From CAZSWS01 sp964610765 (lineage in GTDB: Bacteria; Bacteroidota; Bacteroidia; Bacteroidales; Tannerellaceae), in contig CAZSWS010000011.1 of the NCBI GenBank assembly GCA_964610765.1, positions 1 through 54,800 on the forward strand: 54,800 nt of DNA, given 5' to 3'. The position numbers and the translations under genes are program-made. The notes beneath the pieces are model-generated. The model was not told the origin of the DNA. It did no database searches and saw nothing but the letters and a program-made list of their open reading frames with translations. Below, piece by piece: positions 1-7,870 of this stretch. Numbering within the stretch: the first letter of the stretch is position 1; every line of letters starts with the position of its first letter.

Positions 1-171
1 AGGGATATCATTTCGTATGACGGTTACAGTAAACTTGACTGTTTCACCTTCTTTATACAGCAAGTCATCATGATTGGACGCTACTAAAACTCGAACGGCT
101 TTCTCGGCCGGCTGAGCCATAAGGCCGGTATAGGTGAACAGGCACAATAGTAGTAACAGAATATTTCTCAT
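1..171 (-). CDS. Secreted esterase-like protein, N-terminal fragment (partial)
   Basis: Only the first 57 codons lie in the window; the gene runs off the left edge. The start ATG is at 169-171 on the minus strand. A signal peptide is clear: MRN, a Leu-rich core, then a likely cleavage after GLMA. The mature part (VRVLVASNHDD, then LYKEGETVKFTVTV) reads as the start of an Ig-like beta-sandwich domain. That pattern resembles the N-terminal domain of Bacteroides acetylxylan esterase/cephalosporin-C deacetylase-type proteins, but this is from memory of the family and the catalytic part is not present. The gene lies 53 nt downstream of the DUF5040 gene on the same strand, so the two are probably co-transcribed. 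Confidence 0.5.
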   Translation of the reverse strand, partial: MRNILLLLLCLFTYTGLMAQPAEKAVRVLVASNHDDLLYKEGETVKFTVTVIRNDIP

Positions 172-224
172 AGTTTGGTTAATTAAAAGAGTTTGTAAAA
201 TCTTATTTATGTTTTGGATATAGT

Positions 225-1001
225 TTACTTAAGTGGTAAAACCTTTTTCATTACATCAACAAAAACAGCTGCCATTCGTTGCTGAATGTATTCATTCTTG
301 CCGTTTTTGGGATGAAAACCATAAGTTACGCCGTCCGTAACTTGCTCGTCTGACGTAAAGAGCAGGCTTTGTTGTTTGCCGGTGACCGGATGGGGAACGT
401 TTTTAGAAAACCCGATATACTTGTCAAATTCCACAAGGGGGAATCCCCATTTCTCAGCCAGCTGGCGAATAGACGTGTTGTATGTTTTACGTGCATCATG
501 CCAATGAGTACACAGCACAATGATAGCAGGCTTGCCGGATTTGCTTCCGTAATATTTTGACTGCGGGTTATCTCGAAGTTCATAGCACTCTGTCAGATAT
601 CTTTTGATTACATAGTCATAAGCTGCTGCATAATTACTTCTATCAAAAGGAATCGTATAATCTGTATAAGCCGGCAATAATTCCGATTCATTAAAAACGT
701 CTTTTTCATGCACTTGCATAATGACTAGCGCATCCATCTCCTCTAATTCTTCTGCTGAATATAAGGTGCCTTCAATCATGCGGTTGGCCGTATTAGCAAT
801 AGCTTCTCCCCCAATCGCACGATTAACTCCTTTTGCATCCAGTTTTTCACATCCCAACTCAAACCAACCGTTATTGGGTGAAGCAAAAGAAGCGCCGGTC
901 AATAATATATTGTACGTGTTTTTCGAATCTACAGTTTGTGCTTGAATATAGAATGGGGATAATAATAAAATAAAAAACAGCAAAGCTTTCTTCGTTTTCA
1001 T
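225..1001 (-). CDS. DUF5040 family protein, secreted SGNH-hydrolase-like
   Basis: This 258-residue protein starts at the ATG at 1001; a 9-codon upstream extension is possible but would bury the signal peptide. The N-terminus (MKTKK, hydrophobic core, then IQAQ) is a signal peptide. The block ILLTGASFASPNNGWFELG followed by RAIGGEAIANTANRM matches the DUF5040 family of Bacteroidetes. The GAS near the start, the conserved Asn/Gly blocks and a C-terminal His (GFHPKNGKNEY) suggest an SGNH-type esterase fold, but no activity is established. It lies upstream of an esterase-like gene, which favours a role in removing ester groups from glycans. A -7-like box at 1067-1074 is a candidate promoter. Confidence 0.72.
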   Translation of the reverse strand: MKTKKALLFFILLLSPFYIQAQTVDSKNTYNILLTGASFASPNNGWFELGCEKLDAKGVNRAIGGEAIANTANRMIEGTLYSAEELEEMDALVIMQVHEKDVFNESELLPAYTDYTIPFDRSNYAAAYDYVIKRYLTECYELRDNPQSKYYGSKSGKPAIIVLCTHWHDARKTYNTSIRQLAEKWGFPLVEFDKYIGFSKNVPHPVTGKQQSLLFTSDEQVTDGVTYGFHPKNGKNEYIQQRMAAVFVDVMKKVLPLK

Positions 1002-1066
1002 AGTTTGTTGGTTAAAATCAGGGTACATAGATGACTTATTTACCTAAAATAAATAAACACTGCTTA

Positions 1067-1074
1067 CAAAAATA
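1067..1074 (-). promoter_or_regulatory. -7 promoter box for the DUF5040 gene
   Basis: On the minus strand the sequence is TATTTTTG, an exact match to the Bacteroidetes -7 consensus TAnnTTTG. It lies about 65 nt upstream of the DUF5040 start codon, giving a leader of roughly 60 nt. No clear -33 TTTG is seen. Confidence 0.5.
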
Positions 1075-1237
1075 ATATACTTTCACCAATTTAGCAGCCT
1101 GAACAATAAAAAACCCTTGTTTTATAGGGAATAAGCCATTCGCGCACCTTCTTTTCAATCCGGATTACAGAACTATAAGTGAAATCTACATATCCTCTTT
1201 ACATACTCTAAGTATCAAATTCTATTTTTCAAAGTAT

Positions 1238-1341
1238 ACATTTAATCTTTTGACGGTCGTTAAAAGCTCTTTTGACGAATGTAAGAAGCTCTTTCAACAC
1301 TCGTCAAAAGCTCTTTTAACCCGGGTTGAAAGATTAAATGT
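1238..1341. repeat. Four-unit array of 20-bp palindromes on a 22-bp period (copy 1)
   Basis: Four units at 1247-1266, 1269-1288, 1291-1310 and 1313-1332 are each an imperfect palindrome of the form CTTTYRAC-N4-GTYRAAAG, separated by CT. The second unit is the most degraded. The array is enclosed by a perfect 13-bp inverted repeat, ACATTTAATCTTT at 1238-1250 and its complement at 1329-1341. A second array with the same unit length, period and unit number lies at 25801-25886. Most differences between arms are compatible with G.U pairing on one strand, so each unit could form a short stem with a 4-nt loop in RNA. It lies in a gene-free stretch. Function unknown. Confidence 0.85.
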
Positions 1342-1534
1342 CTGTATTAAAATTATTTCAGGACAAGACAGATCTTGATTAAAGTCCTTAGTAAGAAGAC
1401 AAAACGAAGCTTGAATAATGACAAAAAAAGATTTAAATCATGGTTTGTCAAAAAAAGATACTTAATAAGAAAATGACTGGGTATAAAAAAGATACTTGAA
1501 GTAATTCTGTTAGGATGGAATGGGTATAAAAAAC

Positions 1535-1560
1535 TAGAGGATGTCTCACGACATCCTCTA
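1535..1560 (+). other. Strong hairpin (10-bp perfect stem)
   Basis: TAGAGGATGT at 1535-1544 pairs perfectly with ACATCCTCTA at 1551-1560 around a 6-nt loop. The following sequence is AT-rich but not a clean T-run, so it is a weak terminator at best. It lies 33 nt upstream of a possible 27-codon ORF, so it could also be a leader element. The rest of 1002-1698 holds only the repeat array and A-rich sequence with several copies of AAAAAAGAT. Confidence 0.5.
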
Positions 1561-1593
1561 ATTAATTTTATTAACCTTAAATCTAATACTATT

Positions 1594-1677
1594 ATGAAAA
1601 AACCACATCACAAATATACAATCGTCTTACTAAATGACAAGCATTTGGGGTTTAAAATATCCTACAAAGACCTATAA
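1594..1677 (+). CDS. Possible 27-residue small ORF
   Basis: An ATG at 1594 opens a 27-codon frame starting MKKPHHKYTIVLL and ending ISYKDL. It is basic at the N-terminus and has no membrane segment or known domain. The AT-rich leader directly before the ATG looks like that of many Bacteroides genes, and a strong hairpin lies upstream at 1535-1560. No TAnnTTTG box is seen. It could be a real small protein, the remnant start of a lost larger gene, or chance. Nothing else supports translation. Confidence 0.25.
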   Translation: MKKPHHKYTIVLLNDKHLGFKISYKDL

Positions 1678-1698
1678 AGAGTTAACAAACCCCCTTTT

Positions 1699-2250
1699 TT
1701 AAGGTTTTTGCTTACATTTTTCCACTTCTAAAGAATAAACGCTCTTCCATTCCGGAGTTATAATCGCCTGATAATTATAACATATAGCTTCGTTACTTTT
1801 ATGTGGGTAAAACACTCCCTTCACCTCATATTCTTTTATACTACGAGTGAATCTTCCTCGAAAGGCTTTTATTCTATCTGCATAGACATGAGCACTGTCG
1901 ACATAAGCATGTGCCTGCTTATAATGTGTGCGCATATCTTTCTTACTAATTGACTTTTTGGCCTTTTTTGTTTCTTCGTCAAACAAACGGTTGAAAGATT
2001 CAAAATGAGTATTTAACTCTTGATACTCCTTCGAATCAGCATACGTAGTATAGATACTATCTACAGACAGAATAAGAATTTTAGGGGACTTAATCTGCTC
2101 ATGAATACATGTATCTTGCCTAAGAGCAACAAGCAATAAAAGCTCTGCCTTTCTCATTTTTTTCTCTCCACATGCAAAAAGTGAAAGAAAAATCGACGAA
2201 AGAAGAAGAAAAGCCGTTTTCTTTTGATTACTTATCCATTCAAAATACAT
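1699..2250 (-). CDS. Hypothetical lipoprotein
   Basis: This 183-residue protein starts at the ATG at 2250, preceded by an AAGGAAA element; the longer frame begins with TTG and adds nothing useful. Residues 1-27 form a lipoprotein signal ending in the lipobox LFAC, so the protein is predicted to be anchored to a membrane by Cys27. The mature part is hydrophilic and rich in Lys, Glu and Tyr, with a helical stretch near ESFNRLFDEETKKAKKS, and carries no domain I recognise. It diverges from the DUF5686 gene with 87 nt between start codons, so the two may share a regulatory region. Function unknown. Confidence 0.7.
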   Translation of the reverse strand: MYFEWISNQKKTAFLLLSSIFLSLFACGEKKMRKAELLLLVALRQDTCIHEQIKSPKILILSVDSIYTTYADSKEYQELNTHFESFNRLFDEETKKAKKSISKKDMRTHYKQAHAYVDSAHVYADRIKAFRGRFTRSIKEYEVKGVFYPHKSNEAICYNYQAIITPEWKSVYSLEVEKCKQKP

Positions 2251-2337
2251 GATATTTATTTCCTTATATATATAGAACAAACAAACAGGCTAGATATGTT
2301 TAATTTTTGAGGAATAAAACACCTGCATAGCAAATTT

Positions 2338-4584
2338 ATGGCTATTTATCTTCCAATTTTCATATTTATCAGTATGTTTGTTTATAAAAGCTTGATAGGG
2401 TTGAATAGGTATTTACGATTATGTTGCTTAACGCTTATCTGTGTTTTTTTTACGGCATATAGTTATTCTAATTTCGCTAGCAGTGAAAAAAAGCATACTT
2501 TGCAGGTTCAATCACATAAAGACTTGCAAGCAGACTCTATTATGCGTCATGTAATAGACAATTCATCTCATTACGCTTCAGAAATTAGCCAGTACACATC
2601 AGAATCTTATATAAAAGGGCAAACCAGTATTTTAAAACGTAATTTCTTATTATTATTTGCCCACAACATCATCCCTGTCAATCGAAGACGAACGGATATG
2701 CTATTCGAAATCATCTGTAATACAGACTATAATTCTCCAAACAGTTATACACACAACATCCTAGCTATCAACGGGAACTCACTTCCTAATAAAGAGAAGT
2801 GCATGGAAGCTATCCAGTTTCTGAGTTTTAACGTGTACAACCCTACTGCCTCCAACGAAGCACTCCTTTTCCCTACAGCTCCTAATGCATTCAATTATTA
2901 CGACTTTAAGCTTTTAGGCACAGAATTTAACAAAGGAGAGAAAGTATATATCATTGAATTTAAGCCCAAAAGATTAAGTCGAAATCAACTAAGCGGAACC
3001 TTTCATATCATTGACAAAACGTTTATGTTTAAGCATATAGACTTTAGAGGGAAACACTTATTTGCTGATTTTAAAATCGAATTAAAATATGAAGATATTG
3101 GAGCCGGTCAACTAATGCCTGTTATCGGGAATCTTTTTCTAAAATACAACTTACTGGGGAATGAAATAACTTCTAAATTTCATCTGAACAGAAAATACAC
3201 TAGAGTAGATCTATGTATGGACAAATCATTGATGAATCTACATGACTATTCTTACGACTTAACTCGCTACAATAAAGTAATAGCAGACACATTGCCAGTC
3301 ATCGCTGATACGACTTATTGGAATAGCAAACGAGATATTCCACTTACACCGGAAGAAAAAGAGTTGTTCACCCCTATAGAAACAGAGCAAAGCACATCAA
3401 ACAAAAAAGGAGAAAGATCGCCGGATATAAAAAAGTATATAAACATGACTGAGGCGCTGGTTAGCACACTTAATTTTGGCAATCAAAACACAAGGGTAAA
3501 ATATTCAGGCATTATTAATCCTTTCCAATTTGCTTACTCCGGTCGAAATGGGATTACCTATAAACAAAGAGTCAGAATTTATCACACGTTTAAAAATGGC
3601 CAAGCCATTCAACTAAGTCCGGAAATAGGTGTCATATTTAAGCATAAAGAGATCTACTGGAAAGCTCCACTACGATGGGAATATAAACCTGAAAAAATGG
3701 CATATATTCAATTGGAAGTGGGTAACAGAAACAACTCTTATACTTCTGAAATAACCAATAAAATCAATAGTCTGCTAAAAGACTCCACTTTTAAATTCGA
3801 TGATTTAAATTTAAAGTATTACAGTGACGATTATATTGAACTGAAAAACAACATAGAACTATTTAACGGTTTCCAATTCTATCAAGGTCTTTCTTACCAC
3901 CGAAGAAAACCGGTAAAAAGAGGACGAGACAAAGTCGTAAATGATGAACTCACAGACCTTATTAATGATGAATATAACGCTTTCCTCCCCTATTTTGGCA
4001 TTACTTATACACCCCGGCAATATTACTGGATGGACGGAAGGAAAAAGATTTACTTATACTCTAAGTTTCCAACTATAAATATAGAATATGCCCGAAGTAT
4101 AGATGGGGTAATGAAAAGTAACAGTTCATACGAACGTATAGAGGCTCGAATTAATCAAAAGATTCCACTCGGATTACTCAGAAACATCAATTACTACGTC
4201 AGCGGTGGGTTTTTCACTCGTCAAAAGTCGGTATACTTTGCTGACTTCAACTACTTCACCCCCAAACACTTCCCCGACTCATGGGACGAGGAAATCGGAG
4301 GTCGTTTCTACTCACTAAAAAGAGAATGGTATAATGCAGCTACTTCCTATGCGCAAGCACATATCATGTATGAGTCGCCTTTTTTAGTGGCTCGACTATT
4401 AAACTCAGGGAGATATCTAATGAATGAAAGGTTATACTTTAGTCACCTTTGGACCTCAGCCTTAAAAAGCTATAGCGAAATTGGTTATGGATTTGGCAAC
4501 CATATATTCAACATTGCTTTCTTTTGTGGGTTTGACCATTTGAAAGCCACTAAAATCAGCATGCGATTTGCCTTCGAACTATAA
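2338..4584 (+). CDS. DUF5686 family outer-membrane protein
   Basis: A 748-residue protein with an N-terminal hydrophobic signal region. An in-frame ATG at 2374 (MFVYKSLIG) is a plausible alternative start. The block around ADSIMRHVIDN and YIKGQ, and later AFNYYDFKLLGTEFNKGEKVYIIEFKPKR, match DUF5686 proteins of Bacteroidetes. The C-terminal half is rich in alternating aromatic strands (YSGIINPFQFAYSGRNG; ending in RFAFEL) as expected of an outer-membrane beta-barrel. Most family members carry an N-terminal carboxypeptidase-like beta-sandwich; it is absent here, where the mature protein goes almost directly into the DUF5686 region. Role in the cell unknown; probably surface or envelope related. 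It converges on the DUF1460 gene with only 3 nt between stops. Confidence 0.72.
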   Translation: MAIYLPIFIFISMFVYKSLIGLNRYLRLCCLTLICVFFTAYSYSNFASSEKKHTLQVQSHKDLQADSIMRHVIDNSSHYASEISQYTSESYIKGQTSILKRNFLLLFAHNIIPVNRRRTDMLFEIICNTDYNSPNSYTHNILAINGNSLPNKEKCMEAIQFLSFNVYNPTASNEALLFPTAPNAFNYYDFKLLGTEFNKGEKVYIIEFKPKRLSRNQLSGTFHIIDKTFMFKHIDFRGKHLFADFKIELKYEDIGAGQLMPVIGNLFLKYNLLGNEITSKFHLNRKYTRVDLCMDKSLMNLHDYSYDLTRYNKVIADTLPVIADTTYWNSKRDIPLTPEEKELFTPIETEQSTSNKKGERSPDIKKYINMTEALVSTLNFGNQNTRVKYSGIINPFQFAYSGRNGITYKQRVRIYHTFKNGQAIQLSPEIGVIFKHKEIYWKAPLRWEYKPEKMAYIQLEVGNRNNSYTSEITNKINSLLKDSTFKFDDLNLKYYSDDYIELKNNIELFNGFQFYQGLSYHRRKPVKRGRDKVVNDELTDLINDEYNAFLPYFGITYTPRQYYWMDGRKKIYLYSKFPTINIEYARSIDGVMKSNSSYERIEARINQKIPLGLLRNINYYVSGGFFTRQKSVYFADFNYFTPKHFPDSWDEEIGGRFYSLKREWYNAATSYAQAHIMYESPFLVARLLNSGRYLMNERLYFSHLWTSALKSYSEIGYGFGNHIFNIAFFCGFDHLKATKISMRFAFEL

Positions 4585-4587
4585 GTC

Positions 4588-5457
4588 TTAGAGCGGTCTG
4601 GCAAATATCACACCGGTTTGTCTCCGGTTTTCTTCAGTGTATGAACGTAAGGATGCTGTATGTACAACTACTTTTCCTAACGTTTGAGAAGCATGAATAA
4701 ATTTCAACTCGCTTTTATCCTTATATACAAGCCCCATGTGCGTTACATCTAAGCCTTTAATAGATGTTGTAAAGAATACCACATCTCCATTCCGGACTTT
4801 GAGCGAGTCAGCAATGATTAGCTTCTTTGGAATATATTTCAAGTCTGATTGATTTATTTTCTGTTCCTGCTTACTGATTTCCCCGACTAGTTGAAGAGAA
4901 TCGTTCAAAGCCGGATAAGACTCCGGATGGGTGGACATGAAAGACAAAGAAAGATTCAATGCTTCTGCCCCTTTTAAGCTGGGAGTTATATTTTGAAGTA
5001 TTCCTTTACGTTCGTTTTCTTGCAGCCAGTCCGTTGCATAATGCAGACGACTGGTATATCCATCAGGCACACCTGCTCGATACCGAATAAAAGCTATTTG
5101 ATTACAAAAGTTCGCAAATGAAGGGTCGTCTGTCCGGAGTGTACGAACAAGCGCGAGCACATTTTCCACAAAGGTCGTACAGTCCAGTTCGCGTAAATTA
5201 ATAACAGTTCTCTCGGGTTGTCGCTCTAATGTTGCAGCGGCATACGGAGTTCCTATAAAGAACATGGCTGTTTCAATCAGCGCATGCTCTAAATCATCAC
5301 TAAGAACCAGACGCATCTTTGCTTTATAACGTTCAAAGATTAGACTATCTTGTTCGGTATAATCAACCGTAACTGCTTGTATCGTTCCATGAGATAAAAG
5401 CAAGATAACAAGAATCAATACATAAAAGCATGTACGGTGATATTTACTCTTTTTCAT
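4588..5457 (-). CDS. DUF1460 family NlpC/P60-like amidase, secreted
   Basis: A 289-residue protein with a signal peptide (MKKSKYHR, hydrophobic core to about residue 28). The family consists of cysteine amidases related to NlpC/P60, with solved structures from gut Bacteroides, thought to cleave peptidoglycan-type peptide bonds. The catalytic Cys is visible in ELDCTTFVEN and the His in LDVTHMGLVY. Length fits the family. Its start codon overlaps the end of uvrB by 14 nt, so it is translationally coupled as the last gene of the pspC-uvrB operon. Its substrate is inferred from the family and not shown by the sequence. Confidence 0.82.
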   Translation of the reverse strand: MKKSKYHRTCFYVLILVILLLSHGTIQAVTVDYTEQDSLIFERYKAKMRLVLSDDLEHALIETAMFFIGTPYAAATLERQPERTVINLRELDCTTFVENVLALVRTLRTDDPSFANFCNQIAFIRYRAGVPDGYTSRLHYATDWLQENERKGILQNITPSLKGAEALNLSLSFMSTHPESYPALNDSLQLVGEISKQEQKINQSDLKYIPKKLIIADSLKVRNGDVVFFTTSIKGLDVTHMGLVYKDKSELKFIHASQTLGKVVVHTASLRSYTEENRRQTGVIFARPL

Positions 5458-7459
5458 CCAATAGTTCTTGTAGTTTTATCATTTCGTCTCTGTACTGAGC
5501 AGCTTCAATAAAGTTGAGCTTTTTAGCTGCATCCAACATTTGCTTTTTAGTCCGTTCAATGGTTTTCTCCAGCTGAGTTTTGTTCATATACGAAACAATC
5601 GGGTCGGCAACCAATGTCACATCGGGCTCAACATAATAAGAAGCCTCCTGTTTGGATGAATCAACCAGCACAGAACCCAGCTTTTTAACAATCTGCGTAG
5701 GAGTAATACCATGAGCTTCATTATATGCTAATTGTTTTTCCCTTCGGCGATTGGTTTCATCCATCGTCTGCCGCATGCTATCGGTGATTTTATCTGCATA
5801 GAAGATAACTTTTCCATTTACATTTCTAGCTGCTCTACCTGCTGTTTGAGTAAGCGAACGATGCGAACGAAGAAAACCTTCTTTGTCTGCATCTAAGATA
5901 GCCACCAGCGACACCTCCGGCAAGTCTAAACCTTCACGTAAAAGATTTACACCGATCAATACATCATATAGTCCACTGCGCAAGTCATCCATAATTTTCA
6001 CACGCTCCAACGTATCTACATCACTGTGGATATAGTTGCAGCGCACACCCATACGTCCTAAGTAAGCTGTCAGTTCTTCAGCCATGCGCTTAGTCAGGGT
6101 CGTTACTAAAATTCGCTCATCACTTGCTGAACGATTTTCAATTTCCTCCATCAAATCATCTATTTGATTTAGTGTAGGTCTAACCTCTATTATCGGATCC
6201 AGCAATCCGGTAGGACGTATTAGCTGATCGACCACGACTCCCTCGCTTTTAACCAACTCATATTCTGCCGGTGTAGCACTTACATAGATGGCTGTTTGAG
6301 TTAATGATTCAAACTCTTCAAAGGTCAGCGGGCGGTTATCAATAGCCGCAGGCAAACGAAAGCCGTATTCGACCAAATTAATTTTCCGAGAGTGGTCTCC
6401 ACCGTACATTGCACGAATCTGTGGAATCGTCACATGACTTTCATCGACAACCAGCAAGAAGTCGTCCGGAAAGTAATCTAGCAGACAATAAGGACGTTCA
6501 CCTGCTGAACGTCCATCAAAATAACGTGAATAATTTTCAATTCCGGCGCAATGACCTATTTCACGTATCATCTCCAAATCAAACGTTACACGCTCATACA
6601 AGCGTTTAGCTTCTAATGGCTTCCCTATTTCTTTGAAATAGTCAACCCGGCTACCTAAATCTACGTCAATCTGCCCAATAGCCTCATTGATGCGGCTTTG
6701 CGTAGTTACAAACAGGTTAGCGGGATAAATATTTAGTTCAGTTTGTTCTGAAATTTCCACTCCGGTCAACGGATCAAAAGAAGCTATTCGCTCTATATCA
6801 TCTCCCCAAAACTCTATCCGATAGGCAATCCCATCAAACGACTCAATAGAGGGAAACACATCAACAGTATCACCATTCACACGAAAGCTTCCACTTTTAA
6901 AATCCACTTTATTATTGACATACAGGGCATCCACAAACAACCTCAACATTTTATCACGCTCAATATGCATACCTTGCTTCAAGTGAACTACTTTCTCGGC
7001 AAAAGCTCGAGGGTCTGCCATGCCATACAGACAAGAAACTGACGAAACAACTATGACGTCTCGCCTACCCGACAACAAAGAAGCAGTGGTACGCAGCCGT
7101 AGCTTATCTATCTCTTCATTAATTGCCAGGTCTTTTTCTATATATGTATCTGATCTTGGAATATAAGCCTCAGGCTGATAATAATCGTAGTATGAGACAA
7201 AATACTCGACAGCATTATGAGGGAAAAAGTTTTTGAACTCGCTATATAGCTGAGCTGCCAACGTCTTGTTGTGACTCAATATCAACGTAGGTCGCTTAAC
7301 CTCTTGAATAACATTGGCTATGGTAAATGTCTTACCGGATCCGGTAACACCCAGCAGTGTTTGATAGGGTGTGCCTTCTTCCAGCCCCCTACTTAACGCC
7401 TCTATCGCTTCAGGTTGATCACCGGTTGGTTTAAAAGAAGAAGTAATCTGAAAATCCAT
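5444..7459 (-). CDS. uvrB: Excinuclease ABC subunit UvrB
   Basis: UvrB is the damage-verifying helicase-like subunit of nucleotide excision repair. It loads from UvrA onto damaged DNA and recruits UvrC. The 671-residue length is normal. Walker A is GVTGSGKT at residues 37-44, the DNA-clamping beta-hairpin is in SYYDYYQPEAYIP, the DEAD-like motif is VVDESH, helicase motif VI is in QTAGRAARN, and the C-terminal UVR motif that binds UvrC is around EAAQYRDEM. The start ATG is 1 nt from the pspC stop and the end overlaps the DUF1460 start, so it is the middle gene of a three-gene operon. Confidence 0.97.
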   Translation of the reverse strand: MDFQITSSFKPTGDQPEAIEALSRGLEEGTPYQTLLGVTGSGKTFTIANVIQEVKRPTLILSHNKTLAAQLYSEFKNFFPHNAVEYFVSYYDYYQPEAYIPRSDTYIEKDLAINEEIDKLRLRTTASLLSGRRDVIVVSSVSCLYGMADPRAFAEKVVHLKQGMHIERDKMLRLFVDALYVNNKVDFKSGSFRVNGDTVDVFPSIESFDGIAYRIEFWGDDIERIASFDPLTGVEISEQTELNIYPANLFVTTQSRINEAIGQIDVDLGSRVDYFKEIGKPLEAKRLYERVTFDLEMIREIGHCAGIENYSRYFDGRSAGERPYCLLDYFPDDFLLVVDESHVTIPQIRAMYGGDHSRKINLVEYGFRLPAAIDNRPLTFEEFESLTQTAIYVSATPAEYELVKSEGVVVDQLIRPTGLLDPIIEVRPTLNQIDDLMEEIENRSASDERILVTTLTKRMAEELTAYLGRMGVRCNYIHSDVDTLERVKIMDDLRSGLYDVLIGVNLLREGLDLPEVSLVAILDADKEGFLRSHRSLTQTAGRAARNVNGKVIFYADKITDSMRQTMDETNRRREKQLAYNEAHGITPTQIVKKLGSVLVDSSKQEASYYVEPDVTLVADPIVSYMNKTQLEKTIERTKKQMLDAAKKLNFIEAAQYRDEMIKLQELLDEKE

Positions 7460-7460
7460 A

Positions 7461-7661
7461 TCACTCTTTAGGAGGTGTAGGTACTATTATCCACATTATT
7501 ATATATACTATAACACCGGAAAAAATCGTAAATATAGTCAACAAGGCATATCCCAACCGAACTAACGTAGGGTCAAGATCAAAATATTCTGCCAAACCAC
7601 CACATACACCTCCGAGCATTTTATCAGTTGTTGACCGCATTAGTCTTTTTCTTTCTTCCAT
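7461..7661 (-). CDS. PspC domain membrane protein
   Basis: A 66-residue protein consisting of a single PspC domain. The conserved part is KMLGGVCGGLAEYFDLDPTLVR, followed by one membrane segment (YALLTIFTIFSGVIVYIIMWIIV). Stand-alone PspC proteins of this size are common in Bacteroidetes; E. coli PspC takes part in the envelope stress response, but a role here is only inferred. It is the first gene of the operon with uvrB, 1 nt upstream. An internal ATG at codon 8 is an alternative start. Confidence 0.85.
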   Translation of the reverse strand: MEERKRLMRSTTDKMLGGVCGGLAEYFDLDPTLVRLGYALLTIFTIFSGVIVYIIMWIIVPTPPKE

Positions 7662-7756
7662 ATCTGTATCATTGATAGATGATTCCTAATTATATACTAC
7701 GAAAATAAATAAAATAAACCAATCCAACTCTCTATGTGTCTATTTTATCAACAATA

Positions 7757-7764
7757 TAGCTTTG
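7757..7764 (+). promoter_or_regulatory. Upstream -7 promoter box, BACON-CotH gene
   Basis: TAGCTTTG matches TAnnTTTG about 107 nt before the CotH-like start codon. It may be a second, distal promoter; the nearer box at 7823 looks more likely. Confidence 0.3.
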
Positions 7765-7822
7765 AAAGAGCAATTATTGAAGAGAAACACTTAACAAATT
7801 TCTTTTTATTCAACTCTTCTGC

Positions 7823-7830
7823 TATATTTG
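7823..7830 (+). promoter_or_regulatory. -7 promoter box, BACON-CotH gene
   Basis: TATATTTG is an exact TAnnTTTG match 40 nt upstream of the start codon, giving a leader of about 33 nt. No good -33 TTTG is visible at the usual spacing. Confidence 0.5.
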
Positions 7831-7870
7831 CGAAAACACACTATTGATTTAACCTTTAATCTCTAACCAC

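Noticed and set aside
1247..1332. CRISPR array
   Set aside because: Units are 20-bp palindromes with 2-bp spacers; there are no unique spacers of about 30 bp and no cas genes.
1420..1530. Tandem repeat of AAAAAAGATAC-like units
   Set aside because: Copies are unevenly spaced (about 27 and 33 bp) and only share an A-run plus a few bases, so it is not a regular array.
6409..6609. Small plus-strand ORFs inside uvrB, metH, the tricorn-like gene and other long genes
   Set aside because: They are out-of-frame shadows of well-supported genes and match no family.
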